Notes: generated from the sequence alone by a model not told the origin. Shown: positions 9,546 to 19,240, counted from the stretch's first letter. The stretch: 47,621 nucleotides of DNA from Microvirga roseola (GCF_020866965.1 NZ_JAJATX010000002.1:239531-287151), one strand, 5' to 3'. Program-made: numbers and translations.

Positions 9546-10331
9546 ATGACCCTGAAATCGAAGACGGCCGTCATCACGGGATCGACGAGCGGCATCGGCC
9601 TCGCCATCGCGCGGGCACTCGCCAAGGAGGGTGTCAACATCGTCATCAACGGCCTGGGGGATGCAGCGGAGATCGAGAAGACCCGCGCCGGCATCGAGAG
9701 CGAGTTCGGTGTCAAGGCGGTCTATTCGCCCGCCAACATGCTTAAAAGCGACGAGATCGAGGAGATGGTCCGCCTCGGGGAGCGCACCTTCGGCAGCGTC
9801 GACATCCTGGTCAACAATGCGGGCATCCAGTTCGTGTCGCCGGTGGAGGATTTTCCGGTCGAGAAGTGGGACCAGATCATCGCCATCAATCTCTCCTCCG
9901 CCTTTCACGCCATCCGCGCCGCCGTGCCCGGCATGAAGGCGCGCAAATGGGGCCGCATCATCAATACGGCCTCCGCCCATTCCCTCGTCGCTTCGCCCTT
10001 CAAGTCGGCCTATGTGGCGGCCAAGCATGGCATCGCAGGCCTCACCAAGACCGTGGCGCTGGAAGTTGCGACCCACGGCATCACCGTGAACTGCATCAGC
10101 CCCGGCTATGTCTGGACGCCCCTCGTGGAGAACCAGATTCCCGACACCATGAAGGCGCGGGGACTCACCAAGGAGCAGGTCATCAACGACGTGCTGCTGG
10201 AGGCGCAGCCAACCAAACAGTTCGTGACTGTCGACCAGGTTGCGGCCACGGCCGTTTTCCTCTGCTCGGACGCCGCGAGCCAAATGACCGGGACCAACCT
10301 CTCGATGGATGGCGGCTGGACTGCGAAGTAA
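9546..10331 (+). CDS. bdhA: D-3-hydroxybutyrate dehydrogenase (short-chain dehydrogenase family)
   Basis: This is a 261-residue classical short-chain dehydrogenase. The NAD-binding motif is GSTSGIG (12-18), the NNAG motif is at 90-93, and the catalytic residues are Ser143, Tyr156 and Lys160 (YVAAK). The long C-terminal part with PTKQFVTVDQVA and the ending MDGGWTAK is characteristic of 3-hydroxybutyrate dehydrogenases. These oxidise D-3-hydroxybutyrate to acetoacetate during use of polyhydroxybutyrate. GGAGA at 9536-9540 supports the ATG. It is divergent from pxpB, with about 160 bases between them and no clear promoter. A hairpin and a REP-like repeat follow it. Confidence 0.9.
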   Translation: MTLKSKTAVITGSTSGIGLAIARALAKEGVNIVINGLGDAAEIEKTRAGIESEFGVKAVYSPANMLKSDEIEEMVRLGERTFGSVDILVNNAGIQFVSPVEDFPVEKWDQIIAINLSSAFHAIRAAVPGMKARKWGRIINTASAHSLVASPFKSAYVAAKHGIAGLTKTVALEVATHGITVNCISPGYVWTPLVENQIPDTMKARGLTKEQVINDVLLEAQPTKQFVTVDQVAATAVFLCSDAASQMTGTNLSMDGGWTAK

Positions 10332-10339
10332 GGGACGGG

Positions 10340-10356
10340 GCCTCGATCTTCGAGGC
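10340..10356. terminator. Hairpin just after bdhA
   Basis: GCCTCGA (10340-10346) pairs with TCGAGGC (10350-10356) around a 3-base loop, 8 bases after the bdhA stop. No T run follows, so it may stabilise the mRNA end or be part of the neighbouring repeat rather than terminate by itself. Confidence 0.4.
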
Positions 10357-10366
10357 GCAGATGACG

Positions 10367-10415
10367 GCCCTCATTCTGAGGAAGTCACGGAGTGACCGTC
10401 TCGAAGGATAAGGGC
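10367..10415. repeat. REP-like imperfect inverted repeat between convergent genes
   Basis: Ends GCCCT (10367-10371) and AGGGC (10411-10415) enclose CATTCTGAGGA on the left and TCTCGAAGGAT on the right. A small inner hairpin (GTCAC at 10384-10388 with GTGAC at 10392-10396) lies between them. The left arm is a diverged relative of the CCTCATCCTGAGG arm at 15510-15522. It sits between the 3' ends of bdhA and pip. Confidence 0.5.
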
Positions 10416-10451
10416 GGTGCTATGTGATGCAGAAGCGCCTTCGCAAGGGGC

Positions 10452-11444
<993 letters not shown>

Positions 11445-11561
11445 TCAGCCATCCATGATTTCCTAAGCCGGCTCCAAAAGCTCTGGCATGTCGTGCAAGT
11501 GTCATATAACTTTGTCACGGGGAACATGGGTAAAATCCCGGACACAACGGAGGACTTAAAG

Positions 11562-12635
11562 ATGTTGACCAAGCGCGCCAGCCTGAAGCTGGCTACGGCA
11601 CTCGCCGCTCTCATGGTCGTTGGCTCGGCTAAGGCCGCCGAGAAGCTGCGGCTTCTGACATGGTCGGGTTACGCACCGGCAGACGTCATCGAGCAGTTCA
11701 AGAAGGAAACGGGCATCGACGTCGAGGTCACGACCTCGAACAACGAGGAGATGATCTCCAAGCTGCGCGCGACGCAAGGGTCGGGCTTCGATCTCGTCCA
11801 GCCGAGCCAGGACCGCATCGCCGGCCCGCAGACCGAGTTCGGCATCTACAAGCCCCTCGACATGTCGAAGATCAAGTCGGACCAGTTCATCGCCTCGATG
11901 CTGGAAGCGACGAAGAAGAACACCACCGTCGACGGCAAGGTCTACGGCGTTCCCCACATCTGGGGCACGGATGGTCTCGTCGTGAGCACGAAGGCCGCTC
12001 CGAAGGTCGCAGACTACAACGACCTCTGCGATCCGTCGCTCGCAGGCAAGACCAGCTTCCGCGCCAAGCGCCCGGCGCTCATCGCCTTCGCCTTCGCGAA
12101 CGGCATGGATCCCTTCGCGTCCTACAACGACCCGAAGGCCTATGAGGCGATGATGGAGAAGGTCGGCGCCAAGCTCGCCGAGTGCAAGAAGAACGTGAAG
12201 TTCTTCTGGGAAGGCTCCGATCAGCTCCTCAACGCCATGCGCTCCGGCGAGGTCGTCGCCGCGATGGCGTGGGATACGGGCGGCTGGAAGCTCAACGCCG
12301 AAAACCCCGACATCAAGTTCATCGCACCGATGTCGGGCGCGCTGGGCTGGGTCGACACCTATGCGATCCCCGCCAAGGGCCGCAATGACGACGCCGCCTA
12401 CAAGTGGATCAACTTCAACATGCGTCCCGAGATCGCCGCGAAGGTCGCCGCTGCCGCCGGCAACTTCACGGCTTCCAACGGCGCCGACAAGATGATGCAG
12501 GGCAAGCTGAAGGAACAGTTCGCCGAGAGCTTCCCGCAGGCTGCCATCGACAACATCAAGTGGTATCCGGCTGTGCCCGCCGGCCTCGAAGCGATCGAAG
12601 GCAAGGTCCTCGACCGCCTGAAGGCCGGTTCGTAA
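11562..12635 (+). CDS. Polyamine-type ABC transporter periplasmic binding protein (PotD/PotF-like)
   Basis: This 357-residue protein has a signal peptide of about 25 residues ending AKA and no lipobox cysteine, so it should be a soluble periplasmic receptor. The mature start LRLLTWSGYAPADVIEQF and the repeated Trp-rich segments (PHIWGTDGL, MAWDTGGW, GALGWVDTY, NIKWYPAVP) are typical of the spermidine/putrescine-binding family. The exact ligand cannot be read from sequence. GGAGGA at 11549-11554 supports the ATG. It leads an operon with an ATPase and two permeases, and a terminator right after it should raise its expression above theirs. TATAAC at 11505-11510 may be a -10 element but has only a weak -35 partner. 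Confidence 0.9.
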   Translation: MLTKRASLKLATALAALMVVGSAKAAEKLRLLTWSGYAPADVIEQFKKETGIDVEVTTSNNEEMISKLRATQGSGFDLVQPSQDRIAGPQTEFGIYKPLDMSKIKSDQFIASMLEATKKNTTVDGKVYGVPHIWGTDGLVVSTKAAPKVADYNDLCDPSLAGKTSFRAKRPALIAFAFANGMDPFASYNDPKAYEAMMEKVGAKLAECKKNVKFFWEGSDQLLNAMRSGEVVAAMAWDTGGWKLNAENPDIKFIAPMSGALGWVDTYAIPAKGRNDDAAYKWINFNMRPEIAAKVAAAAGNFTASNGADKMMQGKLKEQFAESFPQAAIDNIKWYPAVPAGLEAIEGKVLDRLKAGS

Positions 12636-12656
12636 CTCCTCGCATGCAACGACCAT

Positions 12657-12690
12657 CATCCCCCGGCCTGTCCGGGGGATGACTCTTTTT
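12657..12690 (+). terminator. Terminator between binding protein and ATPase genes
   Basis: CATCCCCCGG (12657-12666) pairs perfectly with CCGGGGGATG (12672-12681) around a 5-base loop, followed by ACTCTTTTT. It lies between the polyamine receptor gene and its ATPase in the same operon. Partial read-through would yield more receptor than membrane complex. Confidence 0.85.
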
Positions 12691-12706
12691 CTGTATCGCG
12701 GCACCC

Positions 12707-13789
12707 ATGGCACATTCCACCGACCTCGACATCGTCAACGTCACCAAGCGGTTCGGCGCATATGCGGCCGTCAACGATGTGACCTTCAGCGTCGCTCCCG
12801 GCGAATTCTTCTCGATCTTGGGACCTTCCGGCTGCGGCAAGACCACCCTGATGCGCATGATCGCCGGGTTCGAGGATCCGACGAGCGGAGACATCCGCAT
12901 CCGCGGACAGTCGATGCTCGGCGTTCCGGCCAACAGGCGTCCGGTCAACATGGTGTTCCAGAGCCTTGCGCTCTTTCCCATGATGAGCGTAGGCGAGAAC
13001 GTGGCCTATGGGCTCACCTGCCGCGGCGTTTCCCGCGCGGAGGCCGAGGAGCGCGCCAACCGCATGCTCGAGCGCGTGGGCCTGAAAGGTTTCGGCGACC
13101 GCCGCGTGACGGCGCTCTCAGGCGGCCAGCGCCAGCGCGTGGCCATTGCCCGCTGCCTCGTGCTGGAGCCGACTCTCGTCCTCCTCGACGAGCCGCTCGG
13201 CGCGCTCGATCTCAAGCTGCGCGAGCACATGAAGATTGAGCTCAAGCAGCTGCAGGCGACCTTCAACACCACCTTCGCCTATATCACCCACGACCAGTCC
13301 GAGGCCCTCGTCATGTCGGACCGCATCGCGGTCATGAACCAGGGCCGCTTCGAGCAGGTGGGAAGCCCGCGCGAGCTCTATCACAGCCCGGCGACCCCCT
13401 TTGTCGCGAGCTTCGTCGGCGAGACGAACCGCTGGCAGGGCGAAGCGGCGCCTGCCTCCAACGGCGCCATATCCGTGCGCCTGCCGTCCGGCGCGGTGAT
13501 TCAGGGGCAGGGCGGGGCGCGTCAGTCGGCGCTCGCCTTCGTGCGGCCCGAGGCCATTGCGCTCGCCCAGGATCAGATCTCTCTCGGCAACCTGCCCAAC
13601 CGCTTCGAGGGCCGCGTTTCGGCGGTGCTCTTCGATGGCGCGAATTCGAGCCTGCTCATCGAGGCCCCCGGCTTCGATGCGCCGGTGCGTGCGGTGCTGC
13701 CCCAGGCGGGGCCGCTGGCCGGCATCCGGGTCGGCGCGCCGGTCCATGTCGGCTGGACGGCGGATGCGATGAAGGTCTTCGCCGCATGA
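12707..13789 (+). CDS. Polyamine-type ABC transporter ATP-binding protein (PotA/PotG-like)
   Basis: This 360-residue cytoplasmic ATPase powers the transporter. Walker A is GPSGCGKTT (39-47), the Q-loop Gln is residue 85, the signature is LSGGQRQR (137-144), Walker B is LVLLDEP (157-163) and the H-loop is His195. A C-terminal TOBE-like domain (about 280-360) is typical of the PotA/CysA group. The gene follows the terminator at 12657-12690, and its stop overlaps the start of the next permease by four bases (ATGA), indicating coupled translation. Confidence 0.93.
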   Translation: MAHSTDLDIVNVTKRFGAYAAVNDVTFSVAPGEFFSILGPSGCGKTTLMRMIAGFEDPTSGDIRIRGQSMLGVPANRRPVNMVFQSLALFPMMSVGENVAYGLTCRGVSRAEAEERANRMLERVGLKGFGDRRVTALSGGQRQRVAIARCLVLEPTLVLLDEPLGALDLKLREHMKIELKQLQATFNTTFAYITHDQSEALVMSDRIAVMNQGRFEQVGSPRELYHSPATPFVASFVGETNRWQGEAAPASNGAISVRLPSGAVIQGQGGARQSALAFVRPEAIALAQDQISLGNLPNRFEGRVSAVLFDGANSSLLIEAPGFDAPVRAVLPQAGPLAGIRVGAPVHVGWTADAMKVFAA

Positions 13790-14652
13790 AGAAGCCGGCG
13801 CGGAACCTGACCCTGTTTCTTCTGCTGGCTCCGGCCTTTCTCTGGCTCGGCCTGCTCATCGTCCTGCCGCATGTGGAGATCCTCATCCTCTCGCTGAGCG
13901 AGAGGGTAGCGCCGCGGGTCTATGCCTTCGGCTTCGGCAACTACCTGGAATTCTTCACCGAGCCGCTCTACTGGCGCACCTTCGCCCGCACGGCCGGCAT
14001 CTCGATCCTCGTGACGGTGCTGACCCTCGTGCTCGCCTTCCCCATCGCGCTCTACATCGCGCGCGTGGCGCAGGGCCGCCTAAAGGCGATACTGCTGCTT
14101 TTGTGCCTGCTGCCGTTCTGGGTGTCGGAACTCGTGCGCACGCTCGGCTGGATGATGATCCTGCGCGAGACCGGCGTGATCTCCTACGTGCTCCTGGCGA
14201 CGGGTCTCACCGAACAGCGGGTCGAGTTCCTCTACAACGACGGCGCGGTGATCCTCGGTCTCGTCTATGGCGGCCTGCTCTTCATGATCGTGCCGCTCGC
14301 CAATGCGCTGGAGAGCCTGGAGCCTGCCGTGGTCGAGGCAGGCTACGATCTCGGCGGAAGCCGCTGGACGGTGCTGCGCCGCATCGTCATTCCGCACGCG
14401 ATGCCAGGCATCGTTGCGGGCTCGATCATCGTGTTCATGCTCACCGTCGGCAACTTCGCGACTCCGGTGCTGCTGGGCGGCAAGAACGGCCTGTGGTTCA
14501 CCGAGCAGATCTACGCCCAGTTCATCACCCGCTTCAACTGGCCTCAGGGAGCGGCCTTCGGCATGCTGCTCCTGCTGCTTTCCTCCGCCACCGTGTGGCT
14601 GGGCCTGCGCCTGACCGGCCAGAATCTCGGCACCACCTTGAGGCAGGCTTGA
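13786..14652 (+). CDS. Polyamine-type ABC transporter permease (PotB/PotH-like)
   Basis: This 288-residue inner-membrane protein has six predicted membrane segments, the first near residues 5-30. The EAA loop that docks on the ATPase is visible in VVEAGYDLGGSRWTVLRRIV. It forms the transmembrane channel with the next gene product. It overlaps the ATPase gene by four bases and is followed after 5 bases by the second permease. Confidence 0.92.
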   Translation: MKKPARNLTLFLLLAPAFLWLGLLIVLPHVEILILSLSERVAPRVYAFGFGNYLEFFTEPLYWRTFARTAGISILVTVLTLVLAFPIALYIARVAQGRLKAILLLLCLLPFWVSELVRTLGWMMILRETGVISYVLLATGLTEQRVEFLYNDGAVILGLVYGGLLFMIVPLANALESLEPAVVEAGYDLGGSRWTVLRRIVIPHAMPGIVAGSIIVFMLTVGNFATPVLLGGKNGLWFTEQIYAQFITRFNWPQGAAFGMLLLLLSSATVWLGLRLTGQNLGTTLRQA

Positions 14653-14657
14653 GAACC

Positions 14658-15494
14658 ATGAACCGTCCGACCCTTGCCTGGAAACTCTACGTCGGGGCGT
14701 TCTACGCCTTCCTCTTCGCGCCGCTGCTGATCGTGGCGATCTTCGCCTTCAATGCGAGCCAGTTCCCGTCGCCGCCGTGGCAGGGCTTCACGCTGGAATG
14801 GTTCATCGGCACGGGCGTGGTCTTCGGCAAGCCCGGCGTACTGGTGGATCCGATCTGGCTCGACAGCATCGCCAACAGCTTCAAGGTGGCCATCCCGGTA
14901 GCCCTGCTCGCGGTGATCATCGGCACGGTGAACGCCTGGGTGCTGGAGCGCGCCGAGTTCCGCGGCAAGACGGTCCTCGCGATGATGATGATCCTGCCGC
15001 TGGTCATTCCGGGCGTGGTGCTCGGCATCTCGATCCTCGCCTTCTTCTCGCGGCTCGCCAACGGGCTTGAGGACTGGCTTCAGACCGATCTCGATTTCCT
15101 GAGGCCGGGCCTGCCGCTGGTGGTCCTGGGGCAGCTCTCCTTCATCCTCACCATCGCGACGCTCATCATCGCCGCGCGTCTGCGTAAGTTCGACCGTTCG
15201 CTCGAGGAAGCCGCCTTCGATCTCGGCGCGAGCCGCGCACGAGTGCTGCGCACCATCACGCTGCCTTTCTTAAGCCCGGCGCTCGTCGGAGCAGGGCTCG
15301 TGGCGCTGCTCATGTCGTTCGAGAACTTCAACACGACCCTAATGCTCGTCGGCTCGGAAGCGCCGCTGCCGATCGCCATGTACGGCCAGATGCGCGAGGG
15401 CGCATCCCCCGCCATCAATGCGGTGAGCCTGATGCTGATGCTGGCCATGGGCGGAACCGCGAGCCTCTTTGCTCTGACGTCGAAACAGCGCTGA
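14658..15494 (+). CDS. Polyamine-type ABC transporter permease (PotC/PotI-like)
   Basis: The 278-residue product is the second membrane subunit, with a first hydrophobic segment near residues 10-32 and five more. Its EAA loop reads LEEAAFDLGASRARVLRTIT. The ATG at 14658 lies just after the previous stop, with a short GAG-containing ribosome site. It closes the four-gene operon. The REP-like repeat at 15510-15556 follows and probably marks the end of the transcript. Confidence 0.92.
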   Translation: MNRPTLAWKLYVGAFYAFLFAPLLIVAIFAFNASQFPSPPWQGFTLEWFIGTGVVFGKPGVLVDPIWLDSIANSFKVAIPVALLAVIIGTVNAWVLERAEFRGKTVLAMMMILPLVIPGVVLGISILAFFSRLANGLEDWLQTDLDFLRPGLPLVVLGQLSFILTIATLIIAARLRKFDRSLEEAAFDLGASRARVLRTITLPFLSPALVGAGLVALLMSFENFNTTLMLVGSEAPLPIAMYGQMREGASPAINAVSLMLMLAMGGTASLFALTSKQR

Positions 15495-15509
15495 GCGCCT
15501 TCAACGCAG

Positions 15510-15556
15510 CCTCATCCTGAGGATGACGCCGTTTGCAGCGTAGCCTCAGGATGAGG
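15510..15556. repeat. Complete REP-like inverted repeat
   Basis: CCTCATCCTGAGG (15510-15522) and its exact reverse complement CCTCAGGATGAGG (15544-15556) flank a 21-base centre. It sits between two convergent genes and supplies the last codons and stop of the minus-strand dipeptidase. Related copies occur at 15-27 and 10367-10415. Confidence 0.75.
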
Positions 15557-16639
15557 TGGGAGAGGCGGAAATAACCGCCCCCAGGTGCGCTCCAGGACGC
15601 CGATCCAGTTCTCGTAGCAGAGCTTGCGGAGCGTCGCGTCGTCGTAGCCATGCCGGCGCATCGCGTCGACCAGGCGCGGCAGGCCGCGCACGTCGCCGAT
15701 CTCGGCCGGGATCGTCGCGCCGTCGAAATCGGAACCGAAGCCGACGCCGTCGATGCCCACGTGCTCGATCAGGTGATCCATGTGGCGGATCATCTCTTCC
15801 AGTGGCGTGTCGTCGTTGCGCTGCCCGTCGGGACGGATGAAGGAGGTGGCGAAGTTCACGCCGACCATGCCCCGTCTCTCGTGGATCGCCGCGAGCTGCT
15901 TGTCGGTCAGATTGCGGGAATGGGGGCTGATCGCATAGGCGTTCGAATGGGTCGCAACGAGGGGCGCATCGGAGAGCGCCGCCACGTCCCAGAAGCCCTT
16001 CTCGTTCAGGTGCGAGAGGTCGATCATGATCTTGAGGCGGTTGCAGGCCTTCACCAGCTCGCGCCCGCGATCCGTCAGGCCGGGCCCCGTGTCGGGCGTC
16101 GAGGGATAGCGGAAGGGGACGCCGTGGCCGAAGATGTTGGGGCGGCTCCAGACCGGGCCGATGGAGCGCAGGCCCGCCTCGTAGAGCACGTCCAGCGTGT
16201 AGAGGTCTGGATCGATGCCTTCCGCACCCTCGATGTGCAGGATCGCGGCGAGCTTGCCGGCATCGAGGCAGTGGCGGATCTCCTCGGCCGAGCGGACGAT
16301 CTTCACCTCGCCGTTCGAGGCGCGCTCGATCCGGATGAGGAGGGCGGCCATGCGGGTGGTGATCTGCTGGCTCTGCGCGAGCTCGAGCTGCGGCGGCAAG
16401 GGCACGTCGTACTGCGAATGCGTCATCAGCGCGTCGATATCGACCCCGCCGCTTTCGGAGGGCACATAGACGGCGAAGAACCCGCCGAAGAGCCCGCCCT
16501 GCTTCATCCGCGGCCAGTCGAGATGGCCGATATTGTCGCCTTCCAGAAAGGCCCGCGCGGGCTCCATCTTCCCGCGCATGAGGCGGAGAAGAACGTCGTT
16601 GTGACCATCGAAGATCGGCATCGGAGAAGTGCGGGACAT
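15512..16639 (-). CDS. Membrane dipeptidase family protein (M19, renal dipeptidase-like), soluble form
   Basis: This 375-residue zinc dipeptidase of peptidase family M19 hydrolyses dipeptides and often accepts a D-residue at the C-terminal position. Predicted metal ligands are His13 and Asp15 (DGHND), Glu137 (HIEGAE), His210 (DLSH) and His231 (ATHSN), with a catalytic Asp at 304 (FGSDFDG). There is no signal peptide, so it should act in the cytoplasm. It is the last gene of the dipeptide ABC operon, 33 bases after the final ATPase gene, which fits hydrolysis of imported dipeptides. The last 14 or so residues come from a REP-like repeat and have no family counterpart. No strong ribosome site is visible. 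Confidence 0.88.
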   Translation of the reverse strand: MSRTSPMPIFDGHNDVLLRLMRGKMEPARAFLEGDNIGHLDWPRMKQGGLFGGFFAVYVPSESGGVDIDALMTHSQYDVPLPPQLELAQSQQITTRMAALLIRIERASNGEVKIVRSAEEIRHCLDAGKLAAILHIEGAEGIDPDLYTLDVLYEAGLRSIGPVWSRPNIFGHGVPFRYPSTPDTGPGLTDRGRELVKACNRLKIMIDLSHLNEKGFWDVAALSDAPLVATHSNAYAISPHSRNLTDKQLAAIHERRGMVGVNFATSFIRPDGQRNDDTPLEEMIRHMDHLIEHVGIDGVGFGSDFDGATIPAEIGDVRGLPRLVDAMRRHGYDDATLRKLCYENWIGVLERTWGRLFPPLPPHPEATLQTASSSG

Positions 16640-16672
16640 GGAAGCGCCAAGCTGGTTGGAAGGTGAAGGGGT

Positions 16673-17464
16673 TCAGACGGCGATCGCCGGAGGCGGCTGC
16701 ACCGCTTCCCGGGAATAGCCGCGGCTCGCATCGATCAGGGATTGCGTATATTCGTTCGAGGCCTGTCCGCTCCTCAGAGCGGCCGCCGTGGTCTCCTCCA
16801 CGGCCTCGCCGTGGCGCATGACGAGCAGGCGCTCGCACAGATGCGCGACGACGGCGAGATCGTGGCTCACAAGGATATAGGTCAGGCCCATCTTGCGGCG
16901 CAGGTCGTCGAGCAGGTTCAGGATCTCCGCCTGCACGGAGGCGTCGAGCGCCGAGGTCGGCTCGTCGAGCAGCAGCACCTTCGGACGCAGGATCAGCGCG
17001 CGCGCAATCGCGATGCGCTGGCGCTGGCCGCCCGAGAGCTGGTGCGGATAGCGGAAGCGGAAGGAGGGGCCGAGGCCAACCTCGCGAAGGGCCTGGAGGA
17101 TGCGCGTCTCCGCGTCCTTCTCGCGGTGGATGGCGAGGGGCTCGGAGAGCGTGCGATCGACCGTGTGTCGCGGATGGAGCGAGGCGTAGGGGTCCTGGAA
17201 AACCATCTGCACCGTGCGGTAGAAGGCTTTGTCGCGCGGCGTCGGCACGTCCCGTCCGTCGACGAAGACGCGCCCGCCGGAGACAGGCGCGAGGCCGCAG
17301 ATGGCGCGCAGCACCGTCGATTTGCCGGAGCCGGATTCGCCGACGAGGCCATAAGCTGCCCCGGCTTCCACCTGGAAGCTTACGTCCTTGACGGCTTCCA
17401 CCCGCAGGCGGCCCGTCCCGAAGACGACCTTGAGGTTTTGAATATCGAGCATCGGATCTGTCAC
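16673..17464 (-). CDS. Dipeptide/oligopeptide-type ABC transporter ATPase (DppF-like)
   Basis: This 263-residue ATPase has Walker A GESGSGKST (42-50), signature LSGGQRQR, Walker B VLLLDEPTSALD and H-loop SHD. A GTG start at 17464 is preferred because GGAGG lies 5 bases upstream of it. The ATG four codons later is too far from that site. The protein is short because the C-terminal oligo-HPY region of typical DppF/OppF is missing, as in nickel-type NikE. It pairs with the neighbouring DppD-like ATPase, starting 10 bases after that gene's stop. Confidence 0.9.
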   Translation of the reverse strand: MTDPMLDIQNLKVVFGTGRLRVEAVKDVSFQVEAGAAYGLVGESGSGKSTVLRAICGLAPVSGGRVFVDGRDVPTPRDKAFYRTVQMVFQDPYASLHPRHTVDRTLSEPLAIHREKDAETRILQALREVGLGPSFRFRYPHQLSGGQRQRIAIARALILRPKVLLLDEPTSALDASVQAEILNLLDDLRRKMGLTYILVSHDLAVVAHLCERLLVMRHGEAVEETTAAALRSGQASNEYTQSLIDASRGYSREAVQPPPAIAV

Positions 17465-17474
17465 GGGTCCCTCC

Positions 17475-18311
17475 TCATTGCGCCCATGAGGGGTCACGGT
17501 CCAGGGTCGGGAGCGGACGCACGTCGTTGGCCAGCGTCGGCAGGCAGCGCATGAGACCCTGGGTGTAGGGATGCTTCGCGTCCCGCAGGTGCCGCGCCTC
17601 CAGTTCCTCGACCACGCGGCCTGCATACATCACGAGCACGCGGTTGCAGAAGGAGGAGACCAGCTTCAGGTCGTGCGAGATGAAGATGAGGCCCATGCCG
17701 CGCTCCGAGACGAGTTCGTCCAGAATGCGCAGCACCTCCATCGACACGGTCACGTCGAGCGCCGAGGTCGGCTCGTCCGCGATCAGGAGATCGGGATCGG
17801 TGACGAGCATCATGGCAATCATCGCCCGCTGTCCCATGCCGCCGGAGACCTCGTGCGGGTAGAGCGAGAAGACGCGGCCGGGGTCGCGCATCTTCACCGC
17901 CTCGAGCATGGCGAGCGCCTTGTCGCGGGCTTCCGCCTTCCCGGCCCTCTTGTGGGCCCGGTAGGCCTCGATGATCTGCTCGCCGATGGTCATGACCGGG
18001 TTCAGCGAGTACTTCGGATCCTGCATGACCATGCTGATGCGTCCGCCGCGAAGGTCGCGCAGTGTCCGCCTGGAGGCGGTCTGCAGGTCGATGCCGTCGA
18101 AGGCGAGGCGCTTGGCCGTGATCTCGCCCGGAGGCGGGGTGAGGCCGAGGATCGCGCGGCCCGTCTGCGACTTGCCGGAACCGGATTCGCCCACGATGCC
18201 GAGGCGCTCGCGGCCGAGCTGGAAGGACACGCCGCGCACTGCTTCCACGGTGCCGGTGCGCAGGTGAAAGCGGACGCGGAGGTCCTCGACGTCGAGAAGC
18301 GGCTTCGTCAT
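17475..18311 (-). CDS. Dipeptide/oligopeptide-type ABC transporter ATPase (DppD-like)
   Basis: This 278-residue ATPase shows Walker A GESGSGKS (41-48), a variant signature VSGGMGQRA, Walker B LLIADEPTSALD and H-loop ISHD. The ATG at 18311 overlaps the end of the preceding permease gene by four bases. Only one cysteine remains in the C-terminal AKHPYTQGLMRC region, so the cysteine cluster seen in many longer DppD/OppD proteins is absent. It would work as a heterodimer with the DppF-like subunit. Confidence 0.9.
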   Translation of the reverse strand: MTKPLLDVEDLRVRFHLRTGTVEAVRGVSFQLGRERLGIVGESGSGKSQTGRAILGLTPPPGEITAKRLAFDGIDLQTASRRTLRDLRGGRISMVMQDPKYSLNPVMTIGEQIIEAYRAHKRAGKAEARDKALAMLEAVKMRDPGRVFSLYPHEVSGGMGQRAMIAMMLVTDPDLLIADEPTSALDVTVSMEVLRILDELVSERGMGLIFISHDLKLVSSFCNRVLVMYAGRVVEELEARHLRDAKHPYTQGLMRCLPTLANDVRPLPTLDRDPSWAQ

Positions 18312-19240
18312 TTGGCTGCCTTCGGATCGAGAACGTCGCGCAGGCCGTCGCCGAGCAGGTTGAAGCCGAGGCTCACCATGAAGATGGCGATGCCGGGCAT
18401 GGCGGCGACCCACCACTGGTCGATAAGGTAGTTGCGGCCCGTCGCCACCATCGCGCCCCATTCCGGCATCGGCGGCTGCGCGCCGAGACCGAGGAAGCCG
18501 AGACCTGCGGCGGTGAGGATGATGCCCGCCATGTCGAGGGTCACGCGCACGATGAGCGAGGACAGGCAGAGCGGCACCACATGGCCCATGATGATGCGGG
18601 GCGTCGACGCGCCCTGCAGTTTCACGGCGGCGATGAAGTCACTGTTGCGGATCATCAGGGTCTCGGCCCGCGCGATGCGCGCATAAGGCGGCCACGAAGT
18701 GATCGCGATCGCGATGACGGCGTTCTCGATGCCCGGGCCCAGAGCCGCCACGAAGGCGAGCGCCAGGACGAGACGCGGGAAGGCGAGGAAGATGTCGGTG
18801 ATCCGCATCAGCACCGTATCGACCCAGCCGCCGAGATAGCCGGCCACCGTGCCGACGAGCAGGCCGATGGGCGTCGCGATGACCGACACCAGGATCACGA
18901 CGAAGAGCGTGATGCGCGAGCCGTAGACGATACGCGAGAAGATGTCGCGCGCCTGGTCGTCCGTGCCGAGCCAGAAGGTCTCGCTCGGCGGCAGGAGACG
19001 CTCCGTGCGCAGGTCGCCGCCGACAACCGGCGAATAGGGCGCGATGAAGTCAGCGAAGGCGGCGACGAGCACCAGCAGGACGACAATGCCGAGGCCCAGG
19101 ATCGCCAGCGGATTGTTCGTGAAGGAGCGCCACCCGAGATAGCCGCGGCCGAAACGGGCCTGCCAGCGGGAATTCGGCTCCGCCGAGAGAAGCCAGGCCT
19201 GCAGGCCCGACGGTTGAGGGAAGGGAGGTGCGCCGGCCAT
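18308..19240 (-). CDS. Dipeptide/oligopeptide-type ABC transporter permease (DppC-like)
   Basis: This 310-residue inner-membrane subunit has an N-terminal cytoplasmic tail, a first helix near residues 47-68 and five more. The family motif FWLGTDDQARDIFSR follows the first periplasmic loop. The EAA-type loop lies around LQGASTPRIIMGHVVP. It overlaps the upstream DppB-like gene by one base and the downstream ATPase by four, so the cluster is translated as one unit. Confidence 0.92.
   Translation of the reverse strand: MAGAPPFPQPSGLQAWLLSAEPNSRWQARFGRGYLGWRSFTNNPLAILGLGIVVLLVLVAAFADFIAPYSPVVGGDLRTERLLPPSETFWLGTDDQARDIFSRIVYGSRITLFVVILVSVIATPIGLLVGTVAGYLGGWVDTVLMRITDIFLAFPRLVLALAFVAALGPGIENAVIAIAITSWPPYARIARAETLMIRNSDFIAAVKLQGASTPRIIMGHVVPLCLSSLIVRVTLDMAGIILTAAGLGFLGLGAQPPMPEWGAMVATGRNYLIDQWWVAAMPGIAIFMVSLGFNLLGDGLRDVLDPKAAK

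Noticed and set aside
11484..11497. Sigma-54-like TGGCATG...TGCA upstream of the polyamine receptor gene
   Set aside because: The GG and GC elements are two bases too close for a -24/-12 promoter.
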